Positions 44,563 to 55,654 of a stretch of DNA of 64,000 bases are shown piece after piece. The stretch is from Echria macrotheca (Eukaryota; Ascomycota; Sordariomycetes; Sordariales; Schizotheciaceae), in the NCBI GenBank assembly GCA_030411725.1, contig MU839849.1, positions 342,944 to 406,943 of the forward strand, written 5' to 3'. The notes beneath the pieces are model-generated. The model worked only from the letters and a program-made list of their open reading frames with translations. It searched no databases and was not told the DNA's origin. Both the position numbers and the translations under genes were made by a program. Numbering within the stretch: position 1 is the first letter of the stretch; every line of letters begins with the position of its first letter.

Positions 44563-47500
44563 TCAGTAAACATCGCGCGACTGAAACTCATTCACTGGAC
44601 GGGGCCAGGGGTAGGAAAAGTCGTCGATTGGGCCGGGCACGGGATTGCTGGAGATGAGGTTCTCGTAGGCCTCCTTGGCGCGGAGGTACTGGGCGTGGTC
44701 GGTGCCATGGGCCTGGCGGTGGCGGTCCATGATGATCTTGTACTGCTTGGCTGCCTCGTCCCAGCGGCCAGCCTTACGGTACGTGTCGGCAAGCCCCTGA
44801 AGCGCGCCCAGGGTGGTGTACTGGCCGGCCCCAACCGTCTTCTCGTACTTGGCGATGACCTGGCGGTACAGCCGCTCGGCTTCGGAATAGTCGCCCTGGG
44901 CCTTGCGCACCAGCGCCAGCGACTCGGTCGCGTTGACCGTCAAGTCCGCCATGCTGTCCCACTTGATCAGGCGTGCCTGGGCCGTCGAGATGAGCTCGTA
45001 CGCCTTGGCCGTGTTGCCCTTGGCGCGGTGGGCGTTGCCCAGCGCCTCCATCTCGCGCAGCTTTTCCTTGCTGCTCGACCCGAACTCCTTCTCGAAGCCG
45101 ACGACGCACTCATCAAACAGCTTGATGGCTTCGTCAAACTCCTTACGGAAGCACTGGATCTCGCCTAGATTGTGTGTGCACCGGATCGTCTGGCGCGCGC
45201 CCCGGCCGAAGACGGCGATGTTGCCCTCGCGCGCTTGATGGCACAGCTGGAACGCCTCGTCACCCTTCTCCTGCCACAGGCGGACCAGGGCTAGCCCCTC
45301 GAGTGCTTCGAGCACTCGGGGGTCGCGCGCCGACTGCTCGCCCTTGTGCTTGTCAAGGACAACCTGGTACAAGCGCTCGGCGTTGTCGAGGTCGAACATG
45401 TCGTGGTAGAAGGAGGCGAACTGGATGGCTGTCTTGGCCAGACGGCCAACACCGAGGTGCAAGTCATCGGACGCCAGTGTGCCGAACTTGCGCATCTCGA
45501 GCTCGGTTGTGATGGCGTCGATATGCCGTACGAGTTCCTGTTTGTCCTTGAGCGCTGACGCTAGCAGCACGTCGTGATCCTTGGAGAGGTGCCGCTCCAC
45601 CACACGCACGGCATGGTGAACGTTGTCATGCCACTGCGACTCGGTCATTCGATACCGGATCCAGTCCTGCACCAGCGGGTGAATGGTAAACAGGTCCGTT
45701 GCCGGCCCAGAGTCCCACGATCCCGACCCAGACCCCGACTTGCTCGTCTTTTGGCTGGTCTCGATCAAATGCCAGTCTTTGAGCATCTTGATCGCCTGTT
45801 TGGTCTTGTTTTCCGAAGCGTGGTGTCGTCCGAGTGCTCGCAGCCGCCCCTTTTTATGGAACGCGTCCATCTCTTCGAGAAACCAGAGAGATATGCCGTT
45901 CCTGTCGAGGAAGCCAGCGAGCTGCAGGATGATAACCGCCAGTTTACTGGCTTCCTTGTTTTTGATGTCTTTGGCTACTGCGTTGAACGACATCTCCCAC
46001 ACGGTCAGCACACTGAGCGAGTTTGTGATCCACGTCGTACCGTGCTGAACGCGGCCGGAGCGGATGTTCGGGTTCTCGGGCACGTAGCGGAGTACTTCGA
46101 GTTTATTTCGCAGGAAGAACTCGAGAAAGCCAGCGACGGTCCGCTGCGAGCAAATGAGATACGACGCGGCCTGCTCAATGGCCAGTGGAAGGCAGCCGAG
46201 CTCCTCTACCAAGTTGCGGGCCGCGTTGACATCCCATCCGGGAAGCCCGTTGTAATGACTCTTGTACCGGTTGCGGAGCATGTCGAGCGCGTCGTCCTCG
46301 GACATGGGCCCGACCTCAATGACATGGTGGTCTGTCGCGTACGTGGCCATCTTGGAGTCACGGCTGGTGATTAAGAAACAACCCAGCCGGTTCCGCGTCT
46401 TGTACGGCGAGAAGTCGAATCGACAAACTGGTGATGAGGCAATCGACAGTGAATCGTCGTCGGTCCCGGCCGGGGATGGTGGGACTTCCTCTCGGTCGAG
46501 CACAAAGTTGTCGTAGTTATCGAGCACGATGAGCCACCTCTGCGTTGTACTATCAAGCATCCGAATAGCCTTGTCGACCTTGGTCTGTAGATCGAGCGAT
46601 GATGTCGACGAGTCGAGCGTAGAGCAGATTTGGGCGATGCACGCTTTGGCTTTGCTTTCTGACGAGGCGTCGACCCAGAAGACAAGGTCAAAGGTTCTGT
46701 CCTCGAAGGCCTGCTTGGCAAACCGCAAGGCGACCTGGGACTTGCCATGGCCACCGTTACCAAGGAGCACAGTGATGAGCGGCTCAGCTTCACGCATCAT
46801 CTTGAAATGGGCGTTGATGTGCTCGATCAGGTCGGTTCGTCCGACGAAGTCCTTTGCGATAGGGGGCAGGAGGCAGTCGCGAATATACAGGTCGATAGAC
46901 GGCGCCTCCTCCGTTGCTTGTAGAGTTACCGAATCCGAAGCTATTACCGAGAGCGACGTTTCGCTAAGCTTTCGTGTAGTAGCACCACTGCCTTTTCGAG
47001 CAGCAGCAGCGGCAGCGGCAGCCGCCATGGCGTCGTTGTTCGGGTTCGGCAGCTTTTCGAGAATTGGTTGAAGCTTGGACCGGAAAATTGTGTAACCCTC
47101 GTCTTCTGGCGTCTTGTATCTAACGATGTCTCGGTGGTTGGCGCTTATAGGAGTGTTGGAAACAAGCTGTGAAGGCCCTCTTAGCACAGCTGAATGCTTG
47201 GGAACAACCTGAACCGGTCAGTCACAGAAAACTTGATCTTGGCCGTGGAACCCAACCTTTCCCAGCCACGGCAGCCACTGGAACCCCACGGTCTCGTAGG
47301 CGTTGAAAAAGTAGATAGGCTTTCGGTTAGCCCACCTTTCGAGCAGGATATCGATCAATGTCTGTTGCCAGTCGTCGGAGGTATCAGGCGCGTTCTGGAG
47401 CGCCTTCAGGATCCGGACGTTGAAATGATGGATCGGCCGTACGAGGCGTGCAAAGAGGATGGCCGGGAGGGCGAACTTGGACCCGTAATGGGGGGTCGCA

Positions 47501-48398
47501 AAGGTGAAAATGGCACAGGTGCTCTCGAAAGTTTGGTTGTGGTCCGCTTCGAAGGATCGATGCGCTTTGATCAAGGCCTGCAGCAGAGAGAATAATGAGC
47601 TCATGTCCGCGAAACGGGTCGCAGGTGGCTGCGGGAAAAGGGGTTACGGTACATGTTCGATGACAAGACCACCGAGTGAGTGGCCGACAAAAATCAGTGG
47701 ACGTTGTCTCTGTCAAGTGCCTCGATTAGCCCATATCAAAACAGTAGGCTCTCTCTCATGTACCTCGAACAGACTCTTTCTCCGTGCTTGGACCTGGTCT
47801 AGCAGACTCCTTGCATGATCGTGCAATGTGTTCGACCCGACCTTTGACAACAATTTGGCGACATCGGCGTCGTAGTTGAACGACATTATTCTGAGGCATT
47901 CTCGATGCTTGAGTTCGGGGTCCTGCGCAAGCAGGTCGCGTGGCCAGCAGAACTTGGTCCCATTCGAAAGCAGCATACTGAAGGTGTCGAGCCGGTCGCC
48001 GGTCAAGCCGTGGACAAACACTAGACTGTCATCAAAAATGCGGGTTAGAAGGTCGGTCTTTATCGCATCGGCGTCACTTACTCGGCTGCAGGACCACCGG
48101 CGTTAACTTGTGGGCCTTCGTACAGAATCTCCAACGCGGCCCCACGGGGCTTAGACCCGGATCTGGTTGTTGACAAACTTTGTTGTCGCGTGTCAGTACA
48201 AAAAAATAGCTATACGGGCGCGCGTATTTGGAAAGGCGGGAGTAAGAAGACATACTTTGTCTGGGTCGGGTTGAGGTAGAGGGACCCTGGGACAGAACCG
48301 TGTCGCAGGCCCGGAGACATGGTGGACGGGGGCATCGGGGGTGACATCGGCGGCGACCGGAACCCCGCCGAGCCATCCATAATTGAAGCAGACTCCAT
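44563..48398 (-). CDS. fungal NLR: alpha/beta-hydrolase (SesB-like) + NB-ARC + TPR
   Basis: STAND protein of 1174 residues; such proteins sense ligands with the repeats, assemble through NB-ARC and signal through the N-terminal domain. Minus-strand exons are 48398-48256, 48177-48082, 48025-47764, 47709-47653, 47577-47257 and 47208-44563, all phases consistent. Residues 1-50 are Pro/Met/Ser-rich. The hydrolase domain (about 55-340) starts LVFVHGLTGDRLDT and has the nucleophile elbow FVGHSLGGLV (Ser178), in its own 57-nt exon. An Ala run lies near 355. NB-ARC (about 405-700) shows P-loop LLGNGGHGKSQVALRFA, Walker B RWLIVLDNYDN, LITSRDS and GCLPLAIEQAA. The C-terminus (about 890-1150) has 42-residue TPRs, for example ALGNAHRAKGNTAKAYELI and GLADTYRKAGRWDEAAKQY. 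It is intact. The divergent neighbour is an agmatinase-like gene. Confidence 0.92.
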
Positions 48399-49018
48399 CG
48401 GGAATCTGAAAACGGAAAAAACGCGCTTCCGCGATCAAGTGGGTCGGAAATCTTGGTGTTTGTAACACATTTTGCGGCTCTCCTACCGGCGCGATGGGTC
48501 TTGGGATGCCTAACAGCTCCGGCCCAGACGGAGGAGTGGGGAGTGTGGGGTGGAACCACAGTCGGGGCAGGCCCGGAGGACCGCCCCAGCTTAAAACCGA
48601 GCTCCAGTCCTTATCGGATTAAGGGCGGACCCTGTCAAATTCGGAATCTCGGTGAAGTCCACTCAGCCGCAATAATCCTGGCTGAAGGGGGGGTGCCTGC
48701 GGTGGCCTGGACGCCGTGGCGTTCTCCTCGACAACAGATTGGCTCCGATGCCCTCCTCCTGGCCGCGCTCAGCCTGTCCGGGCACAGGTGCATGATCACG
48801 TTGTTATGGGTTACGGAACAACCTGTGATAGGCTGGCTGACGCGTCGAGACGCTGCAACTTTGGCCCGGGAGGGGTAAGATGTGGCTGCTCCCGTTTTGC
48901 CTTGGGGGTTCTCGCCCGACCAATTGTCCCGTTGGTGTACCCTCCATTCCATTGATAAGCTGCTCAGTGACCCAAGGCTTCCATCAACTGACCGACAGCG
49001 CCGAGTCAGAACTTCACG
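48399..49018. other. divergent promoter region, NLR / ureohydrolase
   Basis: 620 bp between two divergent start codons, so it must contain both promoters. No clear TATA box was picked out and no gene is seen. Confidence 0.55.
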
Positions 49019-50557
49019 ATGACGTCCGCTGTGCTTCGAACCCTCGGCCTTGGTTTGGTTGCGTGGGGGTCAGCCGCCCAGCGGTCTGACCCCCGACACA
49101 ACGTCTGGTCACATGCCAATATCCAGAGAATTCTCGCCTCGAACGAGGCAGTTCAGTTTGAGAACGGACCTGTTGGCCTGACTACCTTTGCCAATATCCC
49201 GTATGCCAACTGCCTGTCGGAGGAATTCGACGGCAACTATGATATTGCCATCCTGGGAGCCCCTTTTGACACGGTACGAGACACGTCAACCTTGTAGCCC
49301 TTTGCTAATGTTAGGGTCTTTCAGGGGGTCACTGGGCGTCCCGGCGCGCGGTTTGGTCCTCGAGGAATCCGAGCTGGATCTTGGCGAATAACACCCGGGG
49401 AGGCCTGGAGTGTTTACACCGGTATGGCTTGATGACATGACACAATCACTTGACCTAACCACCTACTGCACTCAGGGAGGAATGTATTTCAGAGCTGGGC
49501 AAAGATAGTCGACTGCGGAGACGCGCACTTGACATGGCTGGACAACACGGTTGCGCTGGCTCAGCTCGAGAAAGCACACAAGGTTGGGGACTCGATCTTC
49601 GGTCTATATCAAGTGCAAACTAACCACACAACTCACATCTAGGTGGTAGGGGGTCGTGATGCTGCGTCAACAACAAAGAGCTCGAAACCCCGCATTATCA
49701 CGCTCGGGGGTGACCATACGACCACGCTCCCTGCCCTGCGTGCCGCTTACCAGAGGTGGGGGCCAATGACCGTGATACACTTTGATGCACATATTGGTAT
49801 GTCTATCCCCCACGGCCCGCAAACGATACTGATTCACATCACGTAGATACTTGGGATCCTGATGTACTAGGAGGCGAATCTCATTATGCGTAAGCAGATA
49901 GTTAACACACTTCACCAGGCGGCTCCGTTAACCGAGCGTGGCCGCAGTGGAATTAATCATGGGACGTTTCTTCACATAGCTCACGAGGAGGTCAGTACTT
50001 GTACCCAGAGTCATCTCGCAGTCGGACGAATACGGACTGACTCTATCAGGGCCTGATCACAAATCACAGCATCCACGCCGGCATCCGCGCACCTGTATCC
50101 CGACCTACTGAGGACATGGATAATGACAAACGATGTGGATTTGCGAGTATAACAGCTCGTGATCTGGATATTCTCGGTACCCGAGGCATCATCCAAGCCC
50201 TGAAAGACCGGGTCGGCGACGCCAAGGTGTATCTCAGTGTTGATATTGACGTTCTTGATCCTGCCTACGCCCCTGGTAAGTTTTTGCCTTCCGCAGTGTG
50301 TTCCGGATCCATTCCATTTCAGCACCATGCTAATGTGGGTCTCATGGACAATAGCCACAGGAACCGCTGAGCCAGGTGGATGGACGACGCGTGAGTTACT
50401 GACAATACTTGACGCGCTGGCCGGTCTGAACATCGTCGGTGCGGATATTGTCGAAGTTGCGCCGGTCTACGACAACGCCGGAGAAACGACTGTGCTCGTG
50501 GCATCCGAGGTGGTCCAGTCGATTCTTGATCTGATGATCCAGATGCCAGTTGAATAA
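49019..50557 (+). CDS. agmatinase-type ureohydrolase with signal peptide
   Basis: Binuclear Mn enzyme of the arginase/agmatinase family, hydrolysing a guanidino substrate (agmatine or related) to urea and an amine. 373 residues in eight exons: 49019-49273, 49325-49421, 49476-49582, 49643-49796, 49847-49889, 49948-49990, 50050-50275, 50361-50557; introns 51-85 bp, all in frame. A hydrophobic start (VLRTLGLGLVAWGSAAQR) suggests entry to the secretory pathway, as in several fungal homologues. Metal ligands are ITLGGDHTTT, HFDAHIDTW (D201, H203, D205; split by intron 4) and SVDIDVLDPAYAPG (D298, D300). GVTGRPGARFGPRGIRAGSW and GINHGTFLHIAHEEG favour agmatinase over arginase. Two exons of 43 nt are unusually small. 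Confidence 0.92.
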
Positions 50558-50681
50558 TTGGAATTCGGTGAACTAACTGCAGAATAGACAGCGTTGGAAC
50601 GGAGTCAAATTCTCTGCTCTACCATACACCTCGAGTGATGATGTCCGTGTCCTTTTGTGATAAAGGGAAAATCAGAACCCC

Positions 50682-51696
50682 TCAATCCTCAAGCGTGTAT
50701 CCTTCTGTGCCCTCATCAGACCTCTTGATCTGCAGCATGGCCAAATCCACATCTTCCAGAGCTCGCACGTTCAGAGGCTGTATGTTCATATTCTTCCGGT
50801 ATGCTGCCATGACAACCTCCTTCCTCTCGGGCGGGACGCGGTCAAAAACACTCAGTGGCGGACCGTAAACATTCGTGAAGACAGTTACGCCACAGGTGCT
50901 GCAGTGAAGCGTGCCAATGAATTTCCGGCCACATTTGTACTCAAATGTGTTCTCACGGCCGTGGATCCTTACTTCCTCCTTGCTTGGATAAACCCCGATG
51001 AACGCGTTCTACAGACAATTGATGTGAGTAACCTCAAGGTATTCATGTTGGGGGAGAAACCGCGTCAGGAAAGCACTCACCCTTACGCACAAACTACAAT
51101 TGTCTTCCTTCACTTCCAGATCCTGCAGCGCTGCAAGTAACTCCACCCAAACCTGACCGCAGTGGCAGGATCCCTTGTGCTTCACCGAGTCACTGCTCGA
51201 TCCCGAATCCTGGATGCCTCCAGCCAGCTTCATGTCGTTATCATCCGTCGTCAGGATGGAAATACGGGATCTACTCGGTTAACTTTCGGCCCTCCTCCTG
51301 AGATACTGCACTTACTCCAGCTCGAACGGATTCAACCCTTGAATGGTCCGGGCATTGACGAGAAGACGGCCGGCCAGAGGTCCACCGGGATGTTTTGCGA
51401 CAACACCGGTACCACACTTGTTACAGAACTGGACAAGTCAGGAACGAAGCAGAAACATACGGTCGCTTGCACAATACCTGGTCCTGGATGATGTTTGTCC
51501 GGTAGTCGGTCAGCCTTCCGTCGTCTCTCACGACCTTGTACTCATGATCATCTGCAACCAGCCAGATGTAGCCTTTCTTTCTGCACAGTGTGCAAGTGCA
51601 TGAGATGGGGTTGGTCTTGTCATCGATGGATATTTGGAAACGAAAGCAGCCGCAATGACAATTTCCGATGGCAGAACGTTTTGTTACGGTTGTCAT
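50682..51696 (-). CDS. tandem GFA/CENP-V-like zinc-binding protein
   Basis: 282 residues with two Mss4-like GFA domains. Members are annotated as glutathione-dependent formaldehyde-activating enzymes, but most fungal ones have no proven activity. Minus-strand exons are 51696-51478, 51428-51316, 51270-51081 and 51008-50682 (introns 49, 45, 72 bp). Domain 1 (about 1-115): GNCHCGCFRFQI, CTCTLCRKKGYIW, FCNKCGTGVVA. Domain 2 (about 145-282): GSCHCGQVWVEL, NCSLCVR, LHCSTCGVTVFTNVYG. Each has the CxC, CxxC and CxxC zinc ligands. Domain 2 is joined to domain 1 by a Ser/Gly-rich linker (GGIQDSGSSSD). It converges with the ureohydrolase, their stops only about 120 bases apart. Location is probably cytosolic. 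Confidence 0.9.
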
Positions 51697-52125
51697 GGTG
51701 GGCCGAGCTGCAGTCCTGCGGACATAGTTGTTGGCCTGACAGAATGATGGATTCTCACCCACGGGTTCACCAGCGGGGAACCCGACTCATTTGAAGGTTC
51801 TGTGTATGGCTGCTGCGCCTCGGATGTGCTTACCTGTGCAAAACCTAATACAACCAACGACCAACATGTGCCGTTCATCCCCGCTCACAATACGGCCACC
51901 TGACCTCGGTACCTTCCCAGAAAAGCAGCTGCTAAAGTACTATAATCTACACTAGACAAAGCAGGCTAGCTGGGTAGTACAGGCAAGAGTGGGCTGCCCA
52001 CTTGTCGGGGGTTCTCTTCGGCCTACAATGTCTGCCATGTAGGGCGAACGAGTGCAAGGTTCTTTGCAACTTACAAAACCCGCTGTAACTCCCCTGCAAC
52101 TTCTTCACATAGCCCATGTACTATC
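51697..52125. other. short intergenic region
   Basis: About 430 bp holding the GFA gene's promoter and the 3' flank of the membrane-protein gene; no gene seen. Confidence 0.6.
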
Positions 52126-54048
52126 CTAGCCTACATACTGACAGTTGCCGTAGTCTACCAGCTCCTGACCAACCGTGACAAACATTGCGATTGGTACCGC
52201 AGCGAGCACAGCCCAGCCCATGATCATGTACACTCCGAAATCGTCCAGAAACTCCTTTCTTTGCGGTGTGGCCTTCACAGCAGTAAATCGGAAGAATAAA
52301 TAGACAACTGACACTATGCCAATAATTAACAGCCCCACAGGCATGCTCAGATAGAAGGCCGCAACACTGCAAACCATCCAGGCGATAAAGACACCCCGCT
52401 GCGCTGTCGAGCTACTGCTGCCCGGGTGGAATTTGGACAGCCCGCCGATTACGCCGATGGATATCAAGCCAAAGAAGGGAGTTGCAACAACGGCAAATGC
52501 TTGCCTGTGCTGCCCTTCGGTGATCCAGTGCTTCCGTTTGCGTGTTTCGGATGCACGCCTTTGGAATCGCGGATAGGCTGGGATGATAATGCGATCACTG
52601 GTGTTCGGTAGATCTTTGGATGTTTCGGCATCGGGATCGGCAACGAAAGCGCAATTAACAATGGGCACAGCGGTCGACTCGTTCGCATTGCCTGATGGAG
52701 CGCCCTGATCAGGTTTTTGGCTGTCGTTTGACAGGGTCAGGGCATATTTCGAGTCGGTCTCCTGGGATACTCTCTCAAGACGGGCGTCGAAGAGACTCTC
52801 ACCGTCCGGGTCCGTTTGGCCTGGGACAAGCTCGCCTACGATGCCGACCATTTTAGGATTGTCCATGCGAGCTGCTGCTTCGGCCAGAATCTCGGAGTGT
52901 ATGATGTACATGGCCCCGTACTGCGGTGTAGCAAGTCTGTCGACACTATTAGCCACGTGGGAAGAGCGGGCGGGGAACCAGTCAACATACTGCGAGATAA
53001 AGTTCACTATGCTCATGATGAGATAGGGCGTGACGGTGAGTCCGAAAGCTGCAAAACCGTACCGCTCGATTTGATCGCCACGGGTCTTGTAGAGTGTCCA
53101 ACCTGCACTGACGGTCTGAAGAATGGCTATCAGTGGCTGGAGGATGTTTGGCGTGGAGGATAGATGGACGTCCGGAACGGTGTGGCTAGTCGCATCCCCA
53201 TTATCCAGCCCCTCTCCATGGGGCCGAATCTTGAAGCTCCTAGGAACCGTCGTCCAAGTGTAGCCGGGGGGCAAACTACTGCTTCCATGAACAAGAGGAC
53301 AGCCGAACAGACGATCATCTGTCAGTGTGTCGGGATAACCCGGGAGAAGTCGAACCGCGTACAGCTTTGTCTCCGATTTGGAATTCTCTTCCCCTTTCGC
53401 GTTTTCCCTAGGCTGCTGAGTCTTCTCGCTTTTTGATCTGATCTCGGCACCCAACTCATCCAGTTTTGCCTGTCTTAGATCCCGTAGCTCACCATCGGAG
53501 GGGGCTGGCTTCCAGCTCCAATCTCGGATTGCCATAGCCAGTGCGCCTGCTCTTTGTGCGGTTTCGAGGCTGTTGGCATCCATCTTCAAGTATGGGAACT
53601 TGGAATCGAAGGACCAGCTCCACTCAAACATGAACTCGATGGCGCGAGCCACGCCTTCAACGGGAAATAACAGGCTGTGCAGGATGTAGAAAACTTTCTC
53701 TTTTGTTGACGCCCCTGGCCGGATCTTAACCGTCGCTGCATGCGCCACGTAGTTTGTGAGGAAGAATAGAATGATGTCGGAGGCCGTGGTTGGGAAACAG
53801 GCCAAATTGGGTTGTCCATGGTTGGAGACATTCGGGCCCGAGACTGTTATCGCATCACCTGCGGTCAAGGGAAGTGGCCAGACCCGCGATACGAAAAAGA
53901 AAACAAGAAAGGTAGAGATGATTGCCGATACCATGGCGCCGGTTGAGCGGCCCTGACCGGAACGCCGCCGAAAATGAAGTGGAAGCAGAAGTCGCCGAGA
54001 TATGAAGAGCGGACCGCGACGAAACTGAAACCCTAAGAGAGGGGCCAT
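52126..54048 (-). CDS. polytopic membrane protein of unknown function
   Basis: Not recognised as a named family. Intronless, 640 residues from the ATG at 54048; the frame stays open about 50 codons further upstream but without an ATG. Membrane segments are visible at AIISTFLVFFFVSRVWPLPL, TTASDIILFFLTNYVAHAAT, LIAILQTVSAGWTLY, YGFAAFGLTVTPYLIMSIVN, and four near the C-terminus (AFAVVATPFFGLISIGVIGG, VFIAWMVCSVAAFYLSMPVG then LLIIGIVSVVYLFF, YMIMGWAVLAAVPIAMFVTV). Two polar regions (about 125-260 and 380-500) are likely cytosolic. The stretch LATPQYGAMYIIHSEILAEA is striking and recurs in fungal hypothetical membrane proteins as I recall, but that is not checked. No enzyme motif is seen. Confidence 0.8.
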   Translation of the reverse strand: MAPLLGFQFRRGPLFISRRLLLPLHFRRRSGQGRSTGAMVSAIISTFLVFFFVSRVWPLPLTAGDAITVSGPNVSNHGQPNLACFPTTASDIILFFLTNYVAHAATVKIRPGASTKEKVFYILHSLLFPVEGVARAIEFMFEWSWSFDSKFPYLKMDANSLETAQRAGALAMAIRDWSWKPAPSDGELRDLRQAKLDELGAEIRSKSEKTQQPRENAKGEENSKSETKLYAVRLLPGYPDTLTDDRLFGCPLVHGSSSLPPGYTWTTVPRSFKIRPHGEGLDNGDATSHTVPDVHLSSTPNILQPLIAILQTVSAGWTLYKTRGDQIERYGFAAFGLTVTPYLIMSIVNFISQYVDWFPARSSHVANSVDRLATPQYGAMYIIHSEILAEAAARMDNPKMVGIVGELVPGQTDPDGESLFDARLERVSQETDSKYALTLSNDSQKPDQGAPSGNANESTAVPIVNCAFVADPDAETSKDLPNTSDRIIIPAYPRFQRRASETRKRKHWITEGQHRQAFAVVATPFFGLISIGVIGGLSKFHPGSSSSTAQRGVFIAWMVCSVAAFYLSMPVGLLIIGIVSVVYLFFRFTAVKATPQRKEFLDDFGVYMIMGWAVLAAVPIAMFVTVGQELVDYGNCQYVG

Positions 54049-54406
54049 AGCGGCAGGTAAACCTGAGCCGATTTCCTGTGGACTGAAAACTAAACCGGAT
54101 TGGCTGGAAACACCGCCCCTGGAGACCGTCTTCGGAACCCTACCGAATCGGGTTCGCTCGAAGCCTCTGGCAGCCAATAAGCGGCCTCCTCCATGGACCA
54201 ATACATTCGGGTTATCAATGTATTCACCGCAGCGCGAACCTGTCCTGGCTGTTTGCGCTGTTTAGCGACGTATAAAAGCACTCGAAGCGTATCAGCTCCG
54301 AGTGCTCATGCATGAGCAATAAATGACGCTAGAGACTTGGTTGCGAGTCTACCTAAGCTATAACGCTACCCTAAAGAACGGAAATCTACTCCCAGTCGAC
54401 ATCCAA
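54049..54406. other. short intergenic region
   Basis: About 360 bp between two minus-strand genes; no gene seen. Confidence 0.6.
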
Positions 54407-55654
54407 CTACCCATTGAGCATAGCCTCATGCTGGCCGCCATATCGTTCCCCCGAAATAGGCAAGGTATCAAGAATCTTCTGAATATCCATGATGTCACTG
54501 TCTGTGAGTGATGCTGGATTGCAATTCTCGATGACCCTTGAGTCCTTCTTTGAGCCCGGGATGGGAATAGCTCCTTGCCGAACCACCCAGCCAATGGCGA
54601 CCTGGGCTGTGGTCACGCCCTTCTGCTTGGCAATCTGCTCTACGGCTTCGACGAGCTTCAGATTCTGCCCAAAGTTCTCAGGCTGGAAGCGTGGCAACAT
54701 ACGGCGGAAGTCGTTCTCCGTCAGATCGTCGATCGAGCGCAGCTCACCTGTCAACCAGCCGCGGCCAACGGGGCTGTACGCGACGACGGGAATACCAACT
54801 GCGGATATCATCATCTTTGTCAGAAATGTCTCGTCCGGAATACTGGGAAGATCATACGTTCATGACAAGTCTCCACAATGCCGTTGTGAAGAGGGTCGGG
54901 GGTGAACAAGCTCAGCTCGATCTCAACAGCCAGGATGGGATGCACAGCATGTGCCCTGCGGATTGTGTTTGCGCTGGCTTCACTGAGTCCGACACCGCCG
55001 ATTTTGCCTTCGGCGACCAGATCGGCCAGTACCTTGACAGAGGTTTCGATAGGAACCTTGGGATCGACCCTCGCGCACTCGAAGATGTCGATAGACTTGA
55101 CGTCGGGTGGCAACATTTTGATGGCCTCATCGACCGACGCACGAATCCCTTCGGGACTCCCATTTGGACCCTCCTTCATGCTGTAAGCGCCTTTGATGCT
55201 GAGCACGACCTTGCTAGTGTCTTCGGGATATTCCTCGAAATAGTGTTTGATGAGGTGCAGCGAATTGGCTTGAGGTGTGCCGTAATGCATTCCCTCGGAA
55301 TGGTCAGCCGGGGAGACCATAAAATTGGATACACAAGTAAACTTCCAGAGTTGAAAAGAAGACACCTGTGGGGGTTTCCATATCAGGGGCTTGCACTTAC
55401 ACCGTTCCAGAAATTAGCACCGTGCTCCAACGCCGTTTTCATCACCTTGATCGCCACAGCATATTCAACGGGTGCCCATGGAATCGTCAACCCTAACGCT
55501 TTTGTCAGTACTACTATGACACGTGCTTGTTTTGATGGAAGGATGACTGAGCGATAACTTCCTGAGGTTGGCACTTACCCATCAGGCCATAACCAACGGG
55601 GCCCACTGTCTTGCCCGCAACTGCGGCCATGGCGGCTTTACCAAGGGATGACAT
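54407..55654 (-). CDS. aldo/keto reductase, pyridoxal reductase-like
   Basis: NADPH-dependent carbonyl reductase of 331 residues, close in pattern to fungal pyridoxal reductases, which reduce pyridoxal to pyridoxine. Minus-strand exons are 55654-55579, 55492-55401, 55293-54858 and 54798-54407 (introns 86, 107 and 59 bp). After splicing the N-terminus reads VGPVGYGLMGLTIPWAP, the AKR start. FWNGGMHYGTPQAN includes the catalytic Tyr, VVLSIKGAY the Lys. GKIGGVGLSEASANTIRRAH, VEIELSLF, LGIPVVAYSPVGRGWLTG and IPIPGSKK are the standard barrel and cofactor-binding landmarks. Length is normal. The third acceptor (CCGAG) is less canonical but keeps frame and family continuity. Confidence 0.92.

Noticed and set aside
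45574..46374. 266-codon plus-strand frame inside the NLR gene
   Set aside because: It is antisense to the NB-ARC coding sequence, whose frame carries all the family motifs; the antisense frame is a by-product of codon bias.
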